From: CAVRQM01 sp963756975 | GTDB taxonomy: Bacteria; Pseudomonadota; Alphaproteobacteria; Acetobacterales; Acetobacteraceae | Direction of reading: 5' to 3' | NCBI GenBank assembly: GCA_963756975.1 | Contig: CAVWPS010000002.1 | Coordinates: 558,001 to 622,000, forward strand | Length of the DNA: 64,000 nucleotides | Part shown: positions 1 through 10,338 of the stretch, one piece after another | How positions within the stretch are numbered: position 1 is the stretch's first letter | Layout of the letters: each line of letters starts with the position of its first letter | Notes under the pieces: generated by a model | The model's database searches: none | What the model saw: the letters and a program-made list of their open reading frames with translations, nothing else | Told to the model about the DNA's origin: nothing | Made by a program: the position numbers and the translations under genes

Positions 1-1288
1 TCCCGGTCTGGGGCACCGCGCCGAGACCCAGGCCGAGGCCACCCTTGTTGACCGGCGCCTCGCTCGGCGCGCGACCGGCGGGGTTGCCGGTCAGCACCGC
101 GACCTGCGCCGAGACGGACTTGGTCTGGCCGTCGCGCAGCAGGTCGAGCTTGGTCGTGTCGCCCGGCTTGACCGCCGCGATGTCGACCGCAAGCTCACGC
201 GGCGTGCCGACCTTCTGGCCGTCGACACCGACGATCACGTCGCCCGCCTGCAGGCCGGCCTTCTGCGCCGGGCTGTCCGGGAACACGGAGGCGACCAGCG
301 CGCCCGCGTGACCGGCCGCATCGCGCGGCACCTTCAGCGCCTGCGCCAGGGTCGGTGCGACCTCCTGCGTCTCGACGCCGAGGTAGCCACGGGTGATGTG
401 GCCGTTCTTCTCGAGCCCGGCGACGATGGTGCGAACCTCGTCGGACGGGATGGCGAACCCGATGCCGATCGAGCCGCCGGACGGCGACAGGATGGCCGTG
501 TTGACGCCGATCACGTGGCCGTCCTGCGTGAACAGCGGGCCGCCCGAGTTGCCGTGGTTAATCGGCGCGTCGATCTGGATGTAGCTGTCGTACGGGCCGG
601 AGCCGATGTCGCGCCCGTTGGCCGAGACGATGCCGGCGGTGACCGTGCCGCCGAGGCCGAACGGGTTGCCCATGGCGATGACCCACTCGCCCGGCCGGAC
701 CTCGGCCGATTTGCCGAGTTCGAGGAACGGCAGCTTGTGGCCGGCGTCGATCCGCAGGACGGCGAGGTCGGTGCGGGTGTCGTGCCCGATCACGCGGGCC
801 GGCAGGACGGTGCCATCGTCGAGTGTCACGCTGACCGACTTCGCGCCGTGGATGACGTGGTTGTTGGTCACGATCGTGCCGTCGGCGTCGATGATGAAGC
901 CGGAACCCCGTGCCTCGCGCGCCATGCCGTGGGCCGGGCCTTCGCCATGCGGCATGCCGGGCATTCCCGGCATATGCGGCATGCCCGGCATGCCGGGCAT
1001 TTGCGGCATCCCGTCGGCGCTCTCGTCGTCGTTGACGGGGGCGGCCTTCAGCGTGTTGGTGATCTGGACGACGGCCGGCCGCACGCGGGCGACCAGGTCG
1101 GCGAAGTCCGGCATCCGCGCGGCCGGCGCGACGGCCTGAATCGGCGCGCCCGGCGTGGCGGTCCCGGCAACGGTGGGGGCGGCGGTGTCGGCGGCGTGGA
1201 CGCGGGTTCCGGCGGCGACGGCGACCAGGGCGGTCGCGCCGAGCAGCAGGCCGGCGAAGCGAAGGCGCTTGGGAGTGGGACGGTTCAT
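1..1288 (-). CDS. HtrA/Deg family periplasmic serine protease (C-terminus cut by window edge)
   Basis: This gene starts at an ATG read leftwards from 1288 and stays open to position 1, giving about 429 residues. It encodes a signal peptide of about 33 residues, then a trypsin-like domain with the HtrA triad: His in NNHVIHG (about residue 144), Asp in RTDLAVLRI (about 174) and Ser in GNSGGPLF (about 248). A PDZ domain follows (GYLGVETQEV onward), and a second PDZ probably lies beyond the edge. Deg proteases degrade or refold damaged envelope proteins in the periplasm. An odd Met-Pro-Gly-Met-rich insert lies at about residues 94-114, where family members carry the flexible LA-loop region. Family assignment is secure; DegP versus DegQ cannot be decided. 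Confidence 0.93.
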   Translation of the reverse strand, partial: MNRPTPKRLRFAGLLLGATALVAVAAGTRVHAADTAAPTVAGTATPGAPIQAVAPAARMPDFADLVARVRPAVVQITNTLKAAPVNDDESADGMPQMPGMPGMPHMPGMPGMPHGEGPAHGMAREARGSGFIIDADGTIVTNNHVIHGAKSVSVTLDDGTVLPARVIGHDTRTDLAVLRIDAGHKLPFLELGKSAEVRPGEWVIAMGNPFGLGGTVTAGIVSANGRDIGSGPYDSYIQIDAPINHGNSGGPLFTQDGHVIGVNTAILSPSGGSIGIGFAIPSDEVRTIVAGLEKNGHITRGYLGVETQEVAPTLAQALKVPRDAAGHAGALVASVFPDSPAQKAGLQAGDVIVGVDGQKVGTPRELAVDIAAVKPGDTTKLDLLRDGQTKSVSAQVAVLTGNPAGRAPSEAPVNKGGLGLGLGAVPQTG

Positions 1289-1470
1289 GAGCAACGGCTC
1301 CGAAATCGGTTGTCGCGGCCGCACGACGCGGCCCGGTCCCGTTAACATGTCGTCCGGCGGCCCTCAGGCCAGTGTCGGGCGCTATGAAAGTCGCGTCATC
1401 CGGGCTTGACCCGCGGCATCGCGCCGGGGGAGGAGTGGCCGGGCGTCCGTTCCACGGGCGCTGGTCCCAT

Positions 1471-1542
<72 letters not shown>

Positions 1543-1770
1543 GACCGCCCCGCGCTCATCAGACGATCGTTTCAAAAGCCTGGTTACAAGCATAGATCGG
1601 CAGCGGGATCGTTCGCGCGAATATGATCGCACGACCGCTCTGACCAGCGAATCGAACCACAGTAGCGATTGCGGCAAACGGCCGCCTCGATTTAGACCTG
1701 TCGTCAACTCATCTGGACGTCAGGGAAATATCCCGCCGTTCGTCTGTCGTAATGACGGGGTATACAATAC

Positions 1771-3927
1771 ATGACAATTCTCGCCGGAACGGTTCTCTCC
1801 GAGGCGAAGCTCACGCAATCGACTTGGTTGTTCGGCCAGCGCGGCCATGAACCGCTCAGCACGACATTTCGGTTCGGGGAGATCCATTTCGGCGGGAAGG
1901 GTCGGATCGAGGGCTACTCGCACCCCAACGAGGCGACCTGGAGCCTGACGGACGGCGTGCTCGACATCCACATGCAATCCGGCGACGTGATGTGGCGGTC
2001 CGAACGGGTGGTGACCGATCCGCTCGGCCGCATCGGCGTCGTGTTCCGGAATTATTGGGCGGAGTTCTATCTGATCGAGGCCGTCGCGGCGGGCCACGCG
2101 CCGAGGCTGCCGCTCGGCACCGCGGATTTCCTGTTTCCGAACGATCTGCAGGTCACGCGGACCCCGGTCCACCGCGTGCTGCTGATCGGCTCCTGCCTGA
2201 CCGGCCTCTATCAGCAGCAATTCACCAAGCGCATCCCCGACGTCGCGTTCGACTACGTCTTGTTCAATTACGCGAGCGAGCTGCCCGCCTCGCCGCCGGT
2301 CGCCATCGACTCATACGACTTTCAGTACGTGCAGATCCCGCTGCGCTCCGTGCTGGGCGACCGGATCGTGTACGCCAAGCGGTTCAACGAGCCGGGCTAC
2401 CTCGACTCCGTTCTCGCGGACGGCAAGGGCATCATCGACGTCATGCTGAAGGCCGCGCTCGTCTACAACGAACGCCACGGCCTGCTGACGTTCGTGGCCA
2501 GCTTCATCCTGCCGCAGGGCGGCGCCAGCCCGAGCCTGTCGGCCGGCGGCACGATGGGCGACCTGGTCCATGTCATTCGCAAGCTGAACGAGCATCTCGC
2601 GCTCGCGGTCAAAGAGTACCGCAACGTCTACCTGGCCGACGCCGACACCGTCGCGGCCAGTATCGGCAAGCGCTACGTCCTCGACGACTCGTTCTTCTAC
2701 TACTCGCATGGCGCGGTTCAGCTTGCGCACTGGGCCGACATGACGGGCTGGATCGCCCGCAACGAGCCGATCCCGCCGATGGACACCTTCTACGAGACCA
2801 AGCTCGACGAGTTCATCGACTGCGTGTGGCGCCAGTTGCTCGGCCATTACCGGACGGTGCGACAGCTCGATCAGGTCAAGGCGGTGGTGTTCGACCTCGA
2901 CAACACCCTGTGGCGCGGTCAGCTCGCCGAGGATTACCGGTCCGACCGGGAGCGGCTGATCACCGACGGCTGGCCGCTCGGCATGTGGGAGGCGATCCAC
3001 CATCTTCGCGCACGCGGGATCATGGTCGCGATCTCGTCGAAGAACGACCACGACACGGTGGTCCGGATGTGGCCGGAGGTGGTCGATCCGGCGTTCGTGA
3101 GCCTCGACGATTTCGTCTCGGTGAAGATCAACTGGCGCACCAAGGCCGAGAACATCCTGGAAATTTGCCAGGAGTTGAACATCAAGCCGAAAAGCGTCGT
3201 GTTCGTCGACGACAACCCGGTCGAGCGCGCGGCGGTGAAGGCGGCGCTGCCGGCGATCCGGGTCATGGGCGGCAACCCGTACCTGACGCGGCGCATCCTG
3301 CTGTGGTCGGCCGAGACCCAGGTCGCCGCGCTGACCGACGAATCGGCCCGGCGCGAGACGATGATCAAGCGCCAGATCGAGCGCGAGGAAACGCGCGCCG
3401 CGATGACGCGGCAGGAGTTCCTCGCGAGCCTCGATTGCCGGGTGACGCTGATCCCGATCGCCTCGGTCGACCAGCCGCAATTCGGCCGGGTGCTGGAGCT
3501 GACCAACAAGACGAACCAGTTCAACACGACCGGACGGCGCTGGGCGCACGCGGAGATCGAACGGTTCCTGGCCGATGGCGGCCGGCTGCTGGCGTTCTCG
3601 GTGGCCGACAAGTTCACCGATTACGGGCTGGTCGGCGTGCTGTACCTCGAGGGCACGACGGTCGTGCAGTACGTGATGAGCTGCCGCGTGCTGGGCATGG
3701 AGATCGAGGAGTTCGTGGTGAGCTCGGCGGTCGAGGACATGCGGGCGCGCTCCGGCAACATGGCGATCACGGCGTTCCTGGTCGAAACGCCGGACAACAC
3801 CCCGTGCCGGGATGTGTTCACGCGGTCGGGGTTCGACATGGTCGGGGTGGACGGGGCGTCCCGGGAGTTCCGGCTGGAGGCGGTGGCCGCGGTGCGGCGG
3901 CCGGCGCACATCGCGGTGGAGGCCTGA
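1771..3927 (+). CDS. FkbH-like protein: HAD-IIIC phosphatase-fold domain with SGNH-like and GNAT-like regions
   Basis: This 718-residue protein has three recognisable parts. An N-terminal beta-rich stretch of about 110 residues is followed by an SGNH-like region containing a GSC motif (about residues 130-330). The HAD domain carries the DxD nucleophile pair in FDLDNTLW (D375, D377) and a downstream VFVDDNPVE. The C-terminal GNAT-like part has NKTNQFNTTGRR, typical of FkbH. FkbH proteins move activated glyceryl or related acyl groups onto carrier proteins, and related ones are found in polysaccharide loci. The substrate here is unknown. No Shine-Dalgarno sequence is obvious; TATACAAT lies 3-10 nt before the ATG, so a leaderless transcript is possible. 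It converges with galE, 3 nt away. Confidence 0.85.
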   Translation: MTILAGTVLSEAKLTQSTWLFGQRGHEPLSTTFRFGEIHFGGKGRIEGYSHPNEATWSLTDGVLDIHMQSGDVMWRSERVVTDPLGRIGVVFRNYWAEFYLIEAVAAGHAPRLPLGTADFLFPNDLQVTRTPVHRVLLIGSCLTGLYQQQFTKRIPDVAFDYVLFNYASELPASPPVAIDSYDFQYVQIPLRSVLGDRIVYAKRFNEPGYLDSVLADGKGIIDVMLKAALVYNERHGLLTFVASFILPQGGASPSLSAGGTMGDLVHVIRKLNEHLALAVKEYRNVYLADADTVAASIGKRYVLDDSFFYYSHGAVQLAHWADMTGWIARNEPIPPMDTFYETKLDEFIDCVWRQLLGHYRTVRQLDQVKAVVFDLDNTLWRGQLAEDYRSDRERLITDGWPLGMWEAIHHLRARGIMVAISSKNDHDTVVRMWPEVVDPAFVSLDDFVSVKINWRTKAENILEICQELNIKPKSVVFVDDNPVERAAVKAALPAIRVMGGNPYLTRRILLWSAETQVAALTDESARRETMIKRQIEREETRAAMTRQEFLASLDCRVTLIPIASVDQPQFGRVLELTNKTNQFNTTGRRWAHAEIERFLADGGRLLAFSVADKFTDYGLVGVLYLEGTTVVQYVMSCRVLGMEIEEFVVSSAVEDMRARSGNMAITAFLVETPDNTPCRDVFTRSGFDMVGVDGASREFRLEAVAAVRRPAHIAVEA

Positions 3928-3930
3928 CCT

Positions 3931-4947
3931 CTACCGCCCGCGCCCGTTGTCGCCGAACCCGAGCGGGTGATTTGTGCGCCAGCGGTAGGCGTCCTCCACG
4001 ATCCGCTCCAGCGACGCGAGCCGGGGCGACCAGCCGGTGTCGGCGCGGAGCCGGCCGGATGCGGCGATCAGCACCGCCGGGTCGCCGCCGCGCCGGGGCT
4101 GCTCGGTCACCGGCACCGGGCGGCCGGCGACGCGGCCCACCATATCGATCACGTCGCGCACCGAATGGCCGATCCCGGTGCCGACGTTGTAGACGACGCT
4201 GCGGTGGTCGAGCAGGCCGATCACGTCCAGATGCGCGTCGGCCAGGTCGCGCACGTGCAGGTAATCGCGCACGCATGTCCCGTCCGGTGTCGGATAGTCG
4301 CGCCCGTTGATCGCGAGCGGCGGGCGGCGGCCGAGCACCGCGTCGATCGCGAGCGGGATGAGGTGCGTTTCCGGATCGTGGTCCTCGCCCAGACGGCCGG
4401 CGGGGTCGGCACCGGCGGCGTTGAAGTAGCGCAGGCAGGCGCTGCGCAGGCCGTGGATGCGGTCGGCCCACAGCAGCGTCCGCTCCAGCATCAGCTTGCT
4501 CTCGCCGTACGGGGAGGCCGGAACGATCGGCCGGTCCTCGTCGATCGCGCCGTCGTCCGGCGGCCGCGCCGCGTCGGCCCCGAACAGGTTGGCGGTCGAC
4601 GACAGCACGAATTTCGTGATCCCGTGGCGCGCACAGGCGTCGATCAGCGTCATGCCGGTCATGGCGTTGGTCATCAGGTACCGCAGCGGCTCGCGCATGC
4701 TCTCGCCGACCTGCGACAGCGAGGCGAAGTGCAACACCGCGTCCCATTTGCCGTCCGCCAGCACGCGGTCGAGCGTGGCGCGGTCGCCCGCGTCTCCCTC
4801 AATCAGCCGCGCGGGTGGCAGCACCGCGTCACGGTGGCCGAGGCTGAGGTCGTCGAGCACGACCACGTCGGCGTCGCGCTCCAGCAGGCTCGCGACGACA
4901 TGGCTGCCGACGAAGCCGGCGCCGCCGGTGACCAGATAGCGCGCCAT
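3931..4947 (-). CDS. galE: UDP-glucose 4-epimerase
   Basis: This is a 338-residue short-chain dehydrogenase-fold epimerase of normal GalE length. The NAD-binding TGGAGFVGSH motif lies at residues 7-16, the Ser/Thr patch SSTANLFG near 116-123, and the catalytic Y147xxxK151 in SPYGESK. The enzyme interconverts UDP-glucose and UDP-galactose in the cytoplasm, supplying galactose for surface glycans. It is 94 nt downstream of the GH15 gene on the same strand and may be cotranscribed with it. The last codons meet the FkbH-like gene tail to tail. Confidence 0.92.
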   Translation of the reverse strand: MARYLVTGGAGFVGSHVVASLLERDADVVVLDDLSLGHRDAVLPPARLIEGDAGDRATLDRVLADGKWDAVLHFASLSQVGESMREPLRYLMTNAMTGMTLIDACARHGITKFVLSSTANLFGADAARPPDDGAIDEDRPIVPASPYGESKLMLERTLLWADRIHGLRSACLRYFNAAGADPAGRLGEDHDPETHLIPLAIDAVLGRRPPLAINGRDYPTPDGTCVRDYLHVRDLADAHLDVIGLLDHRSVVYNVGTGIGHSVRDVIDMVGRVAGRPVPVTEQPRRGGDPAVLIAASGRLRADTGWSPRLASLERIVEDAYRWRTNHPLGFGDNGRGR

Positions 4948-5041
4948 CGTTCGTCCCGTTCATCTCGTGCCGGGACAACTGCCCCGCTCGGTTACCGCCG
5001 CATCGGCGGTCGTCAGCCGAGCCGCGTCAACGTCCGCCCAA

Positions 5042-6853
5042 TCAGGCGGTTGCCGGCCGTCCCCGGGCCAGCGCCGTCGCGGCGCCGATCAGGGCCACGT
5101 GGCTGAACGCCTGCGGGAAGTTGCCGACCTGGCGGCGCGCGGCGACGTCGTATTCCTCGGCCAGCAGCCCGACATCGTTGCGGATCGCGAGCAGCCGCTC
5201 GAACAGACGCGTCGCCTCCGTCTCGCGCCCCTGCATCGCGCGCACGATGACGAGCCAGAACGAGCAGGCGAGGAACGCGCCCTCGCCGCCCGGCAGGCCG
5301 TCGCCGGTGGCCTGATTGTCGTAGCGCAGCACGAAGCCGTCGCGCAGCAGGTCGTGCTCGATCGCGGTGACGGTGCCGGCGATGCGCGGGTCGTCGGCCG
5401 GCAGGAAGCCCATGATCGGCAGCATCAGCAGGCTCGCGTCGAGCTCCTTGCCGCCATAGACCGCGACGAAGCTGTTGCGCTCGCGGTCGAAGCCCTGCTC
5501 GCACACGGCGGCGAAGATTTCGTCGCGGGTGGCGCGCCAGGTCTCGACCGGTCCTTCGAAGCCGAACTCCTCGACCGTGCGGACGCCGCGGTCGAAGGCG
5601 ACCCAGGCCATCACCTTGCTGAACACGAAATGCTTGCGGCCGCCGCGCGTCTCCCAGATGCCCTCGTCCGGCTCGCGCCAGATTTGCCCTAGATGGTCGA
5701 GCATCGCGATCGCGACCGGCCAGCTCTCCTTGTCCTGGTCCAGGCCGCCGGCGCGCGCCTGATACAGCGCATTCATCACCTCGCCGAACACATCGAGCTG
5801 CAGTTGCCCGGCGGCCGCGTTGCCGACCCGGACCGGGGCCGAGCCCTGGTAGCCGGGCAGCCAGTCGATGGTCCATTCCGGGATGCGGCGCTCGCCGCCG
5901 ACGCCGTACATGATCTGCGTCTGCTCCGGGCTGCCGGCGACGGCGCGGTGCAGCCAGTCCCGCCAGGCCCCGGCCTCCTCGTAATGGCCGGACCCCATCA
6001 GCGCCGACAGCGTGATGGTGGCGTCGCGGAGCCAGCAATAGCGGTAATCCCAGTTGCGCGGGCCGCCGAGCTGTTCGGGCAGGCTGGTGGTGGGGGCGGC
6101 GACGATCCCGCCGGTCTCCGCGAACGTCAGCGCCTTCAGGGTCAGCAGGCTGCGCTTGACCTCCGCCGCGTACCGCCCGTCGACCCGGCCGCTATCGGAC
6201 CATTTCCGCCAATACGTCTCGGTCGCGGTCAGCGCGAACCGGGCGTCGATCGGATCGGGGGGCGGCAAGTGCGACGGCACGTATTGCAGGACGAACCGGG
6301 CCCACTCGCCCTCGCCCACCGCGAAATCGGCCTTGGTCGCCATGTCCTCGCCACGGCTGTCCACGCTCGACCACAGGATCGCCTGATCGGGGCCGGCGAC
6401 GTACGACCGCGCGTGCTCGTGCTCCTCGTGCTGGCTGACCCACGGGACGACGCTGCCGTAATCCCAGCGCAGCACCAGGTTCATCGTCATCGCGACGCGG
6501 CCGGCGACGCCCTCGACCAGGCGGACGATGGTGGACCCGGTCTGGCTGTTCGGCGTCTGGGTCATGGGCATGAAGTCGATCAGCCGGACGGTGCCGGTCG
6601 CGGTCTCGACCGTGGTTTCGAGCACCAGCGTGTCGCCCCGGTAGCGCCGCGTCGTGCGCACCACCTCCCCGGCCGGCGCGATCGACCACAGCCCGTGCTC
6701 CGGCCCGCCGACCAGCCGGGCGAAGCAGGCGCCGCTGTCGAACCGGGGCCAGCACAGCCAGTCGAGGCTGCCGTCGCGCCCGATCAGGGCGGCCGTCCGG
6801 CAGTCGCCGATCATGGCGTAGTCTTCGATTGGGGGCTGATACGGTGTCGTCAT
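5042..6853 (-). CDS. Glycoside hydrolase family 15 protein (glucoamylase/trehalase-like)
   Basis: The start chosen is the ATG at 6853, giving 603 residues that begin with the conserved GH15 opening (PPIEDYAMIGDCRTAAL followed by GSLDWLCWPRFDS). An upstream in-frame ATG would add 57 low-complexity basic residues and is unlikely. The (alpha/alpha)6 catalytic domain shows the NWDYRYCWLRDAT block, a DEGIWE segment expected to hold the general acid Glu, and GGEGAFLACSFW with the general base. Such proteins hydrolyse trehalose or alpha-glucan ends. No signal peptide is seen, so it is probably cytoplasmic. It is divergent from the helicase gene across about 200 nt. Confidence 0.9.
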   Translation of the reverse strand: MTTPYQPPIEDYAMIGDCRTAALIGRDGSLDWLCWPRFDSGACFARLVGGPEHGLWSIAPAGEVVRTTRRYRGDTLVLETTVETATGTVRLIDFMPMTQTPNSQTGSTIVRLVEGVAGRVAMTMNLVLRWDYGSVVPWVSQHEEHEHARSYVAGPDQAILWSSVDSRGEDMATKADFAVGEGEWARFVLQYVPSHLPPPDPIDARFALTATETYWRKWSDSGRVDGRYAAEVKRSLLTLKALTFAETGGIVAAPTTSLPEQLGGPRNWDYRYCWLRDATITLSALMGSGHYEEAGAWRDWLHRAVAGSPEQTQIMYGVGGERRIPEWTIDWLPGYQGSAPVRVGNAAAGQLQLDVFGEVMNALYQARAGGLDQDKESWPVAIAMLDHLGQIWREPDEGIWETRGGRKHFVFSKVMAWVAFDRGVRTVEEFGFEGPVETWRATRDEIFAAVCEQGFDRERNSFVAVYGGKELDASLLMLPIMGFLPADDPRIAGTVTAIEHDLLRDGFVLRYDNQATGDGLPGGEGAFLACSFWLVIVRAMQGRETEATRLFERLLAIRNDVGLLAEEYDVAARRQVGNFPQAFSHVALIGAATALARGRPATA

Positions 6854-7054
6854 GGCCGCTATTAGCCCGATCGGCCGCGAAAGTTCGCCGATAAGCGGTT
6901 GCGAAGTGCCGCCAATCTTGACTTTACCGCTCCCAGCCGAGATATCGCGACGGCGGCTGCGAGTGCGCGCCGCGGTGTGTGATGTGGCCGGGCACGATGT
7001 CCGGCGTATTTTCGTCCCACCCAAGACGAGCCGTCACGGAAGCCACGTACCATC

Positions 7055-9072
7055 TTGAACGACACGACTGCCCTTTCCCATCCCACGCCCGTGGACGAGG
7101 CGGCGACCGGCGCGCCCGAAGCGGCCGTCGGCACGCCCGACGCCTCGGCCGAGACCGCCGAGGCGGCGCGGATGGAAGGTTTCGACCTGCCCGCCGGCGA
7201 GCCGGAACCGGAGGACACCGACGAGCCGGAGTGGAGTCGGAGCCGGAGCCGGACGCGTTCGCGGCGACCGGGTTGTCGCCCGAGATCCTGCGCGCGGTGG
7301 CCGAGAAGGGCTACACGACGCCGACCCCGATCCAGGCGCAGGCGATCCCGTACGTGCTGATGGGCCGCGACCTGATGGGCGTCGCCCAGACCGGCACCGG
7401 CAAGACCGCGTCGTTCACCCTGCCGATGCTCGACATCCTGTCCGGCCAGCGCGCGCGCGCGCGGATGCCGCGCTCGCTGATCCTGGAGCCGACGCGCGAA
7501 CTCGCGCTGCAGGTGGCCGAGAACTTCGTCGACTACGGCAAATACCTGAAGCTGACGCACGCCCTGATCATCGGCGGCGAGAGCATGTCCGACCAGAAGG
7601 ACGCGCTGATGCGCGGCGTGGACGTGCTGATCGCGACGCCGGGCCGGCTGATCGACATCTTCGAGCGTGGCGGGCTGCTGCTGACCGATTGCCGCGTGCT
7701 GGTGATCGACGAGGCTGACCGGATGCTCGACATGGGGTTCGTGCCCGACGTGGAGCGGATCGTGGCGATGCTGCCGGCGAACCGGCAGACGCTGTTCTTC
7801 TCGGCGACGATGGCCCCGGAAATCCGCCGCCTGTCGGACGCCTTCCTGCAGAACCCGAAAGTCGTCACGGTCAGCAAGGCCGCGTCGGTGGCACCGACCA
7901 TCACCGCGCGCATGGCGCTGGTGGCCGAGACCGACAAGCGCGAGGCGCTGCGGCGGCTGATCCGGTCGGAAGACGTGCAGAACGCGCTGATCTTCTGCAA
8001 TCGCAAGCGCGACGTGGACATCCTGTTCAAGTCCTTGCAGCGGCACGGCTTCTCGGTCGGCGCGCTGCACGGCGACATGGTGCAGTCGGTCCGGTTCGCG
8101 ACGCTGGAGAAGTTCAAGGCGGGCCAGATCCGCCTGCTGTGCTGCTCGGACGTGGCCGCGCGCGGGCTCGACATCGGCGGGCTGAGCCACGTGTTCAACT
8201 TCGACGTGCCGATCCATGCCGAGGATTACGTCCACCGCATCGGGCGCACCGGCCGCGCGGGCCGCGAGGGACGGACGTTCATGCTGGCGACCTCCGAGGA
8301 CCGCCAGACGGTCGAGGCGATCGAGAAGCTGACCGGTGCCGTCATCGAGCGGATCACGATCGAGGGCCTCGACGAGGTCGCGTGGTCCGAGGGCCGCCGT
8401 GGGCGTGGCCGTGGCGCCGCGCCGGAGAAGGGGCAGTCGAAGGGCTCGTCCAAGGGTTCGGACCAGGCGACGGCCAAGACGCCGCCCCGGACGCCGGCGG
8501 CGGCACCGGTTCCGGTCGTCTCGCGTGCGCCCGAGGTCGCGGCCGGGCCGAAGCGCCGTTTGCCGCGCGCGAGCGGGAGCGTGCCGGTTGCGGCCGCGCC
8601 CGAGGTTATGTCCGATATCGCGCTCGATCCGGCCAGCGCGCCGCAGCCGGCCCTGCCGCCGCTGCCGACGCCGCGCCCGTTGCGTGAGCCGCGCCAGGAG
8701 CGGGGCCAGGAGCGGAATCAGGAGCGCGGCCAAAATCGTGGCCGGGATCGCCGCCCCGAGCAGGGTCGCGGGGACCAGAGCCGGGCCGAGCCGACCCGCG
8801 CGCCGGAGCAGGCGCGCGACCGGCAGCCCGAGCGGGCGCGCAACGAGGACGCGGGTGAGCGGGTCGTGGGCTTCGGCAGCGATGTGCCGGCGTTCATGCT
8901 GGTGGCCGCGAGACGCCGGCCGCAGCCGGCCGACATCGAGCCGACCGTGACCGAGCCGACCGTGATCGAGCCGACCGTGACCGAGCCTGCGGCCGAGATC
9001 GACATGCCGAACCTCGCCACCGCCGACCTGATCGACGAGTCGAACCAGGGCGGGTCAGCGCTTCCCGAGTAA
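7055..9072 (+). CDS. DEAD-box RNA helicase, RhlE-like (apparent 1-nt deletion near 7231)
   Basis: The helicase core is complete: Q motif (TPTPIQAQAIP), AQTGTGKT, PTRELALQ, DEAD, SAT and HRIGRTGRAGR. A long C-terminal tail is basic and rich in Gln and Arg, and ends with an acidic Glu-Pro-Thr-Val repeat. The core frame is open from a GTG at 7231. The natural N-terminus, an acidic stretch starting at TTG 7055 with GGAAG upstream, lies in another frame. Adding one G at 7231/7232 joins the two smoothly (DEPEVESEPEPDAF). The alternative is a shorter protein starting at GTG 7231. Such helicases unwind structured RNA during ribosome assembly or mRNA decay, often in the cold. Confidence 0.85.
8938..8982 (+). 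repeat. Three tandem 15-bp repeats in the helicase tail
   Basis: The units GAGCCGACCGTGACC, GAGCCGACCGTGATC and GAGCCGACCGTGACC follow each other exactly. They encode the pentapeptide Glu-Pro-Thr-Val-Thr/Ile in frame near the helicase C-terminus. The unit length is a multiple of three, so copy-number changes would keep the frame. Confidence 0.9.
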
Positions 9073-9078
9073 TCGGCC

Positions 9079-10338
9079 GTGACCGGTTTGACGATCGCGC
9101 GCGTCGGCACCGATGGTGACGGCGTCGCGAACGGCCCCGAGGGATTGCCGGTCTACGTGCCGTTCACCCTGCCGGGCGAGGTGGTCGAGGCGACCGTTCG
9201 CGGCGAGCGCGGGACGCTCGACGCGATCAGGACGCCGAGCGACGACCGGGTTGTCCCGCCCTGCCCCCATTTCGGCCGCTGCGGCGGCTGCATGCTGCAA
9301 CACTGGGCCGCCGCCCCGACCGCCGCCTGGAAAGCCGGCGCGCTGTCGCACGCGCTGACCCGTGCCGGTTTCCCGTGCGAGGTGGCACCTCCCGCGCTGG
9401 CCGCCTCGCACAGCCGGCGCCGGATGGATCTGGCCATGCAGAAGCGGCCGGACGGCATCGCGATCGGCCTGCACGCGGTCGGCCGGCCGGACGAGATCGT
9501 CGACATGCGAACCTGCCTCGTGCTGCACGAGACGCTGTTCGCGCTGGTCGCCCCGCTGCGCGCGCTGCTGCCGACGCTGGCCGCGTTCCGGCGCGACGGC
9601 TCGGCGGTCGCGAACCTGCTCGACACCGGCATCGACCTGCTGCTGCGGCTGGACGGCACGCCCGATTCGGGCGACCGCGCGCGCCTCGTCGCGTTCGCGC
9701 AGGCGCAAAAGCTGCCGCGGATCACCACCGCCCCGTTGCGCGGCGGCGTGCCGGAGATCGCCTGCCTGCTCCGTCCCGCGACGGTCGAGCTGTCGGGCAT
9801 CGCGGTGGCCCCGCCGCCGGGCGCGTTCCTGCAGGCGACCGCCGACGGCGAGGCCGCGATCGTGGCGGCGGTGCTGGCGGGGTTGCCGAAGCTGCGCGGG
9901 AAAGCGCGGATCGTCGAGTTGTTCGCGGGCGTCGGCACGCTGACCATGGCGCTGGCCCCGCACGCCCGCGTGCTGGCGTTCGAGGGCGATCCGGCGACCA
10001 ACGCGGCGCTGACCGCCGCCGTGCGCCGGCCGCCGCTGTCGGGCCGGGTCGAACCGGCGCTGCGCGATCTGGCGCGCCAGCCGCTGCGGGCGAACGAGCT
10101 GTCCGGGGCCGCCGCGATCGTGCTCGACCCGCCGCACGCGGGGGCGGCCGCACAGATGCCCGCGATCGCCGCGTCCGGGGTTGCGCGCGTGATCTACGTC
10201 TCGTGCAACCCGGTGACGCTCGGCCGCGACGCGAGCGTGCTGCGGGCGGGCGGCTACCGGCTGGTGAGTGCCGTCGCGATCGACCAGTTCCCGTGGTCGG
10301 CGCGGGTCGAGAGCGTCAGCGTGTTTGCGCGCGGCTGA
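9079..10338 (+). CDS. Class I SAM-dependent RNA (uracil-5) methyltransferase, RlmD/TrmA family
   Basis: This 419-residue protein starts at GTG 9079, 6 nt after the helicase stop, so the two are probably cotranscribed. An N-terminal TRAM-like beta region is followed by a Cys cluster CPHFGRCGGC, matching the 4Fe-4S ligands of RlmD/RumA enzymes. A Rossmann methyltransferase domain follows with VELFAGVGTLT and the catalytic-Cys motif YVSCNPVTLGRD. The family methylates C5 of uridine in 23S rRNA or tRNA, using SAM. Which nucleotide is modified cannot be told from sequence. Its cluster would be supplied by the SUF system encoded further along. Confidence 0.9.
   Translation: MTGLTIARVGTDGDGVANGPEGLPVYVPFTLPGEVVEATVRGERGTLDAIRTPSDDRVVPPCPHFGRCGGCMLQHWAAAPTAAWKAGALSHALTRAGFPCEVAPPALAASHSRRRMDLAMQKRPDGIAIGLHAVGRPDEIVDMRTCLVLHETLFALVAPLRALLPTLAAFRRDGSAVANLLDTGIDLLLRLDGTPDSGDRARLVAFAQAQKLPRITTAPLRGGVPEIACLLRPATVELSGIAVAPPPGAFLQATADGEAAIVAAVLAGLPKLRGKARIVELFAGVGTLTMALAPHARVLAFEGDPATNAALTAAVRRPPLSGRVEPALRDLARQPLRANELSGAAAIVLDPPHAGAAAQMPAIAASGVARVIYVSCNPVTLGRDASVLRAGGYRLVSAVAIDQFPWSARVESVSVFARG

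Noticed and set aside
946..1009. Short repeats resembling a CRISPR or minisatellite
   Set aside because: The repeats are codons for Met-Pro-Gly-Met in the HtrA gene and keep the reading frame. There are no spacers.
7231..7360. Programmed frameshift in the helicase
   Set aside because: No slippery heptamer or downstream pseudoknot is evident at 7231, and other indels of the same kind occur in unrelated genes, so sequencing error is preferred.
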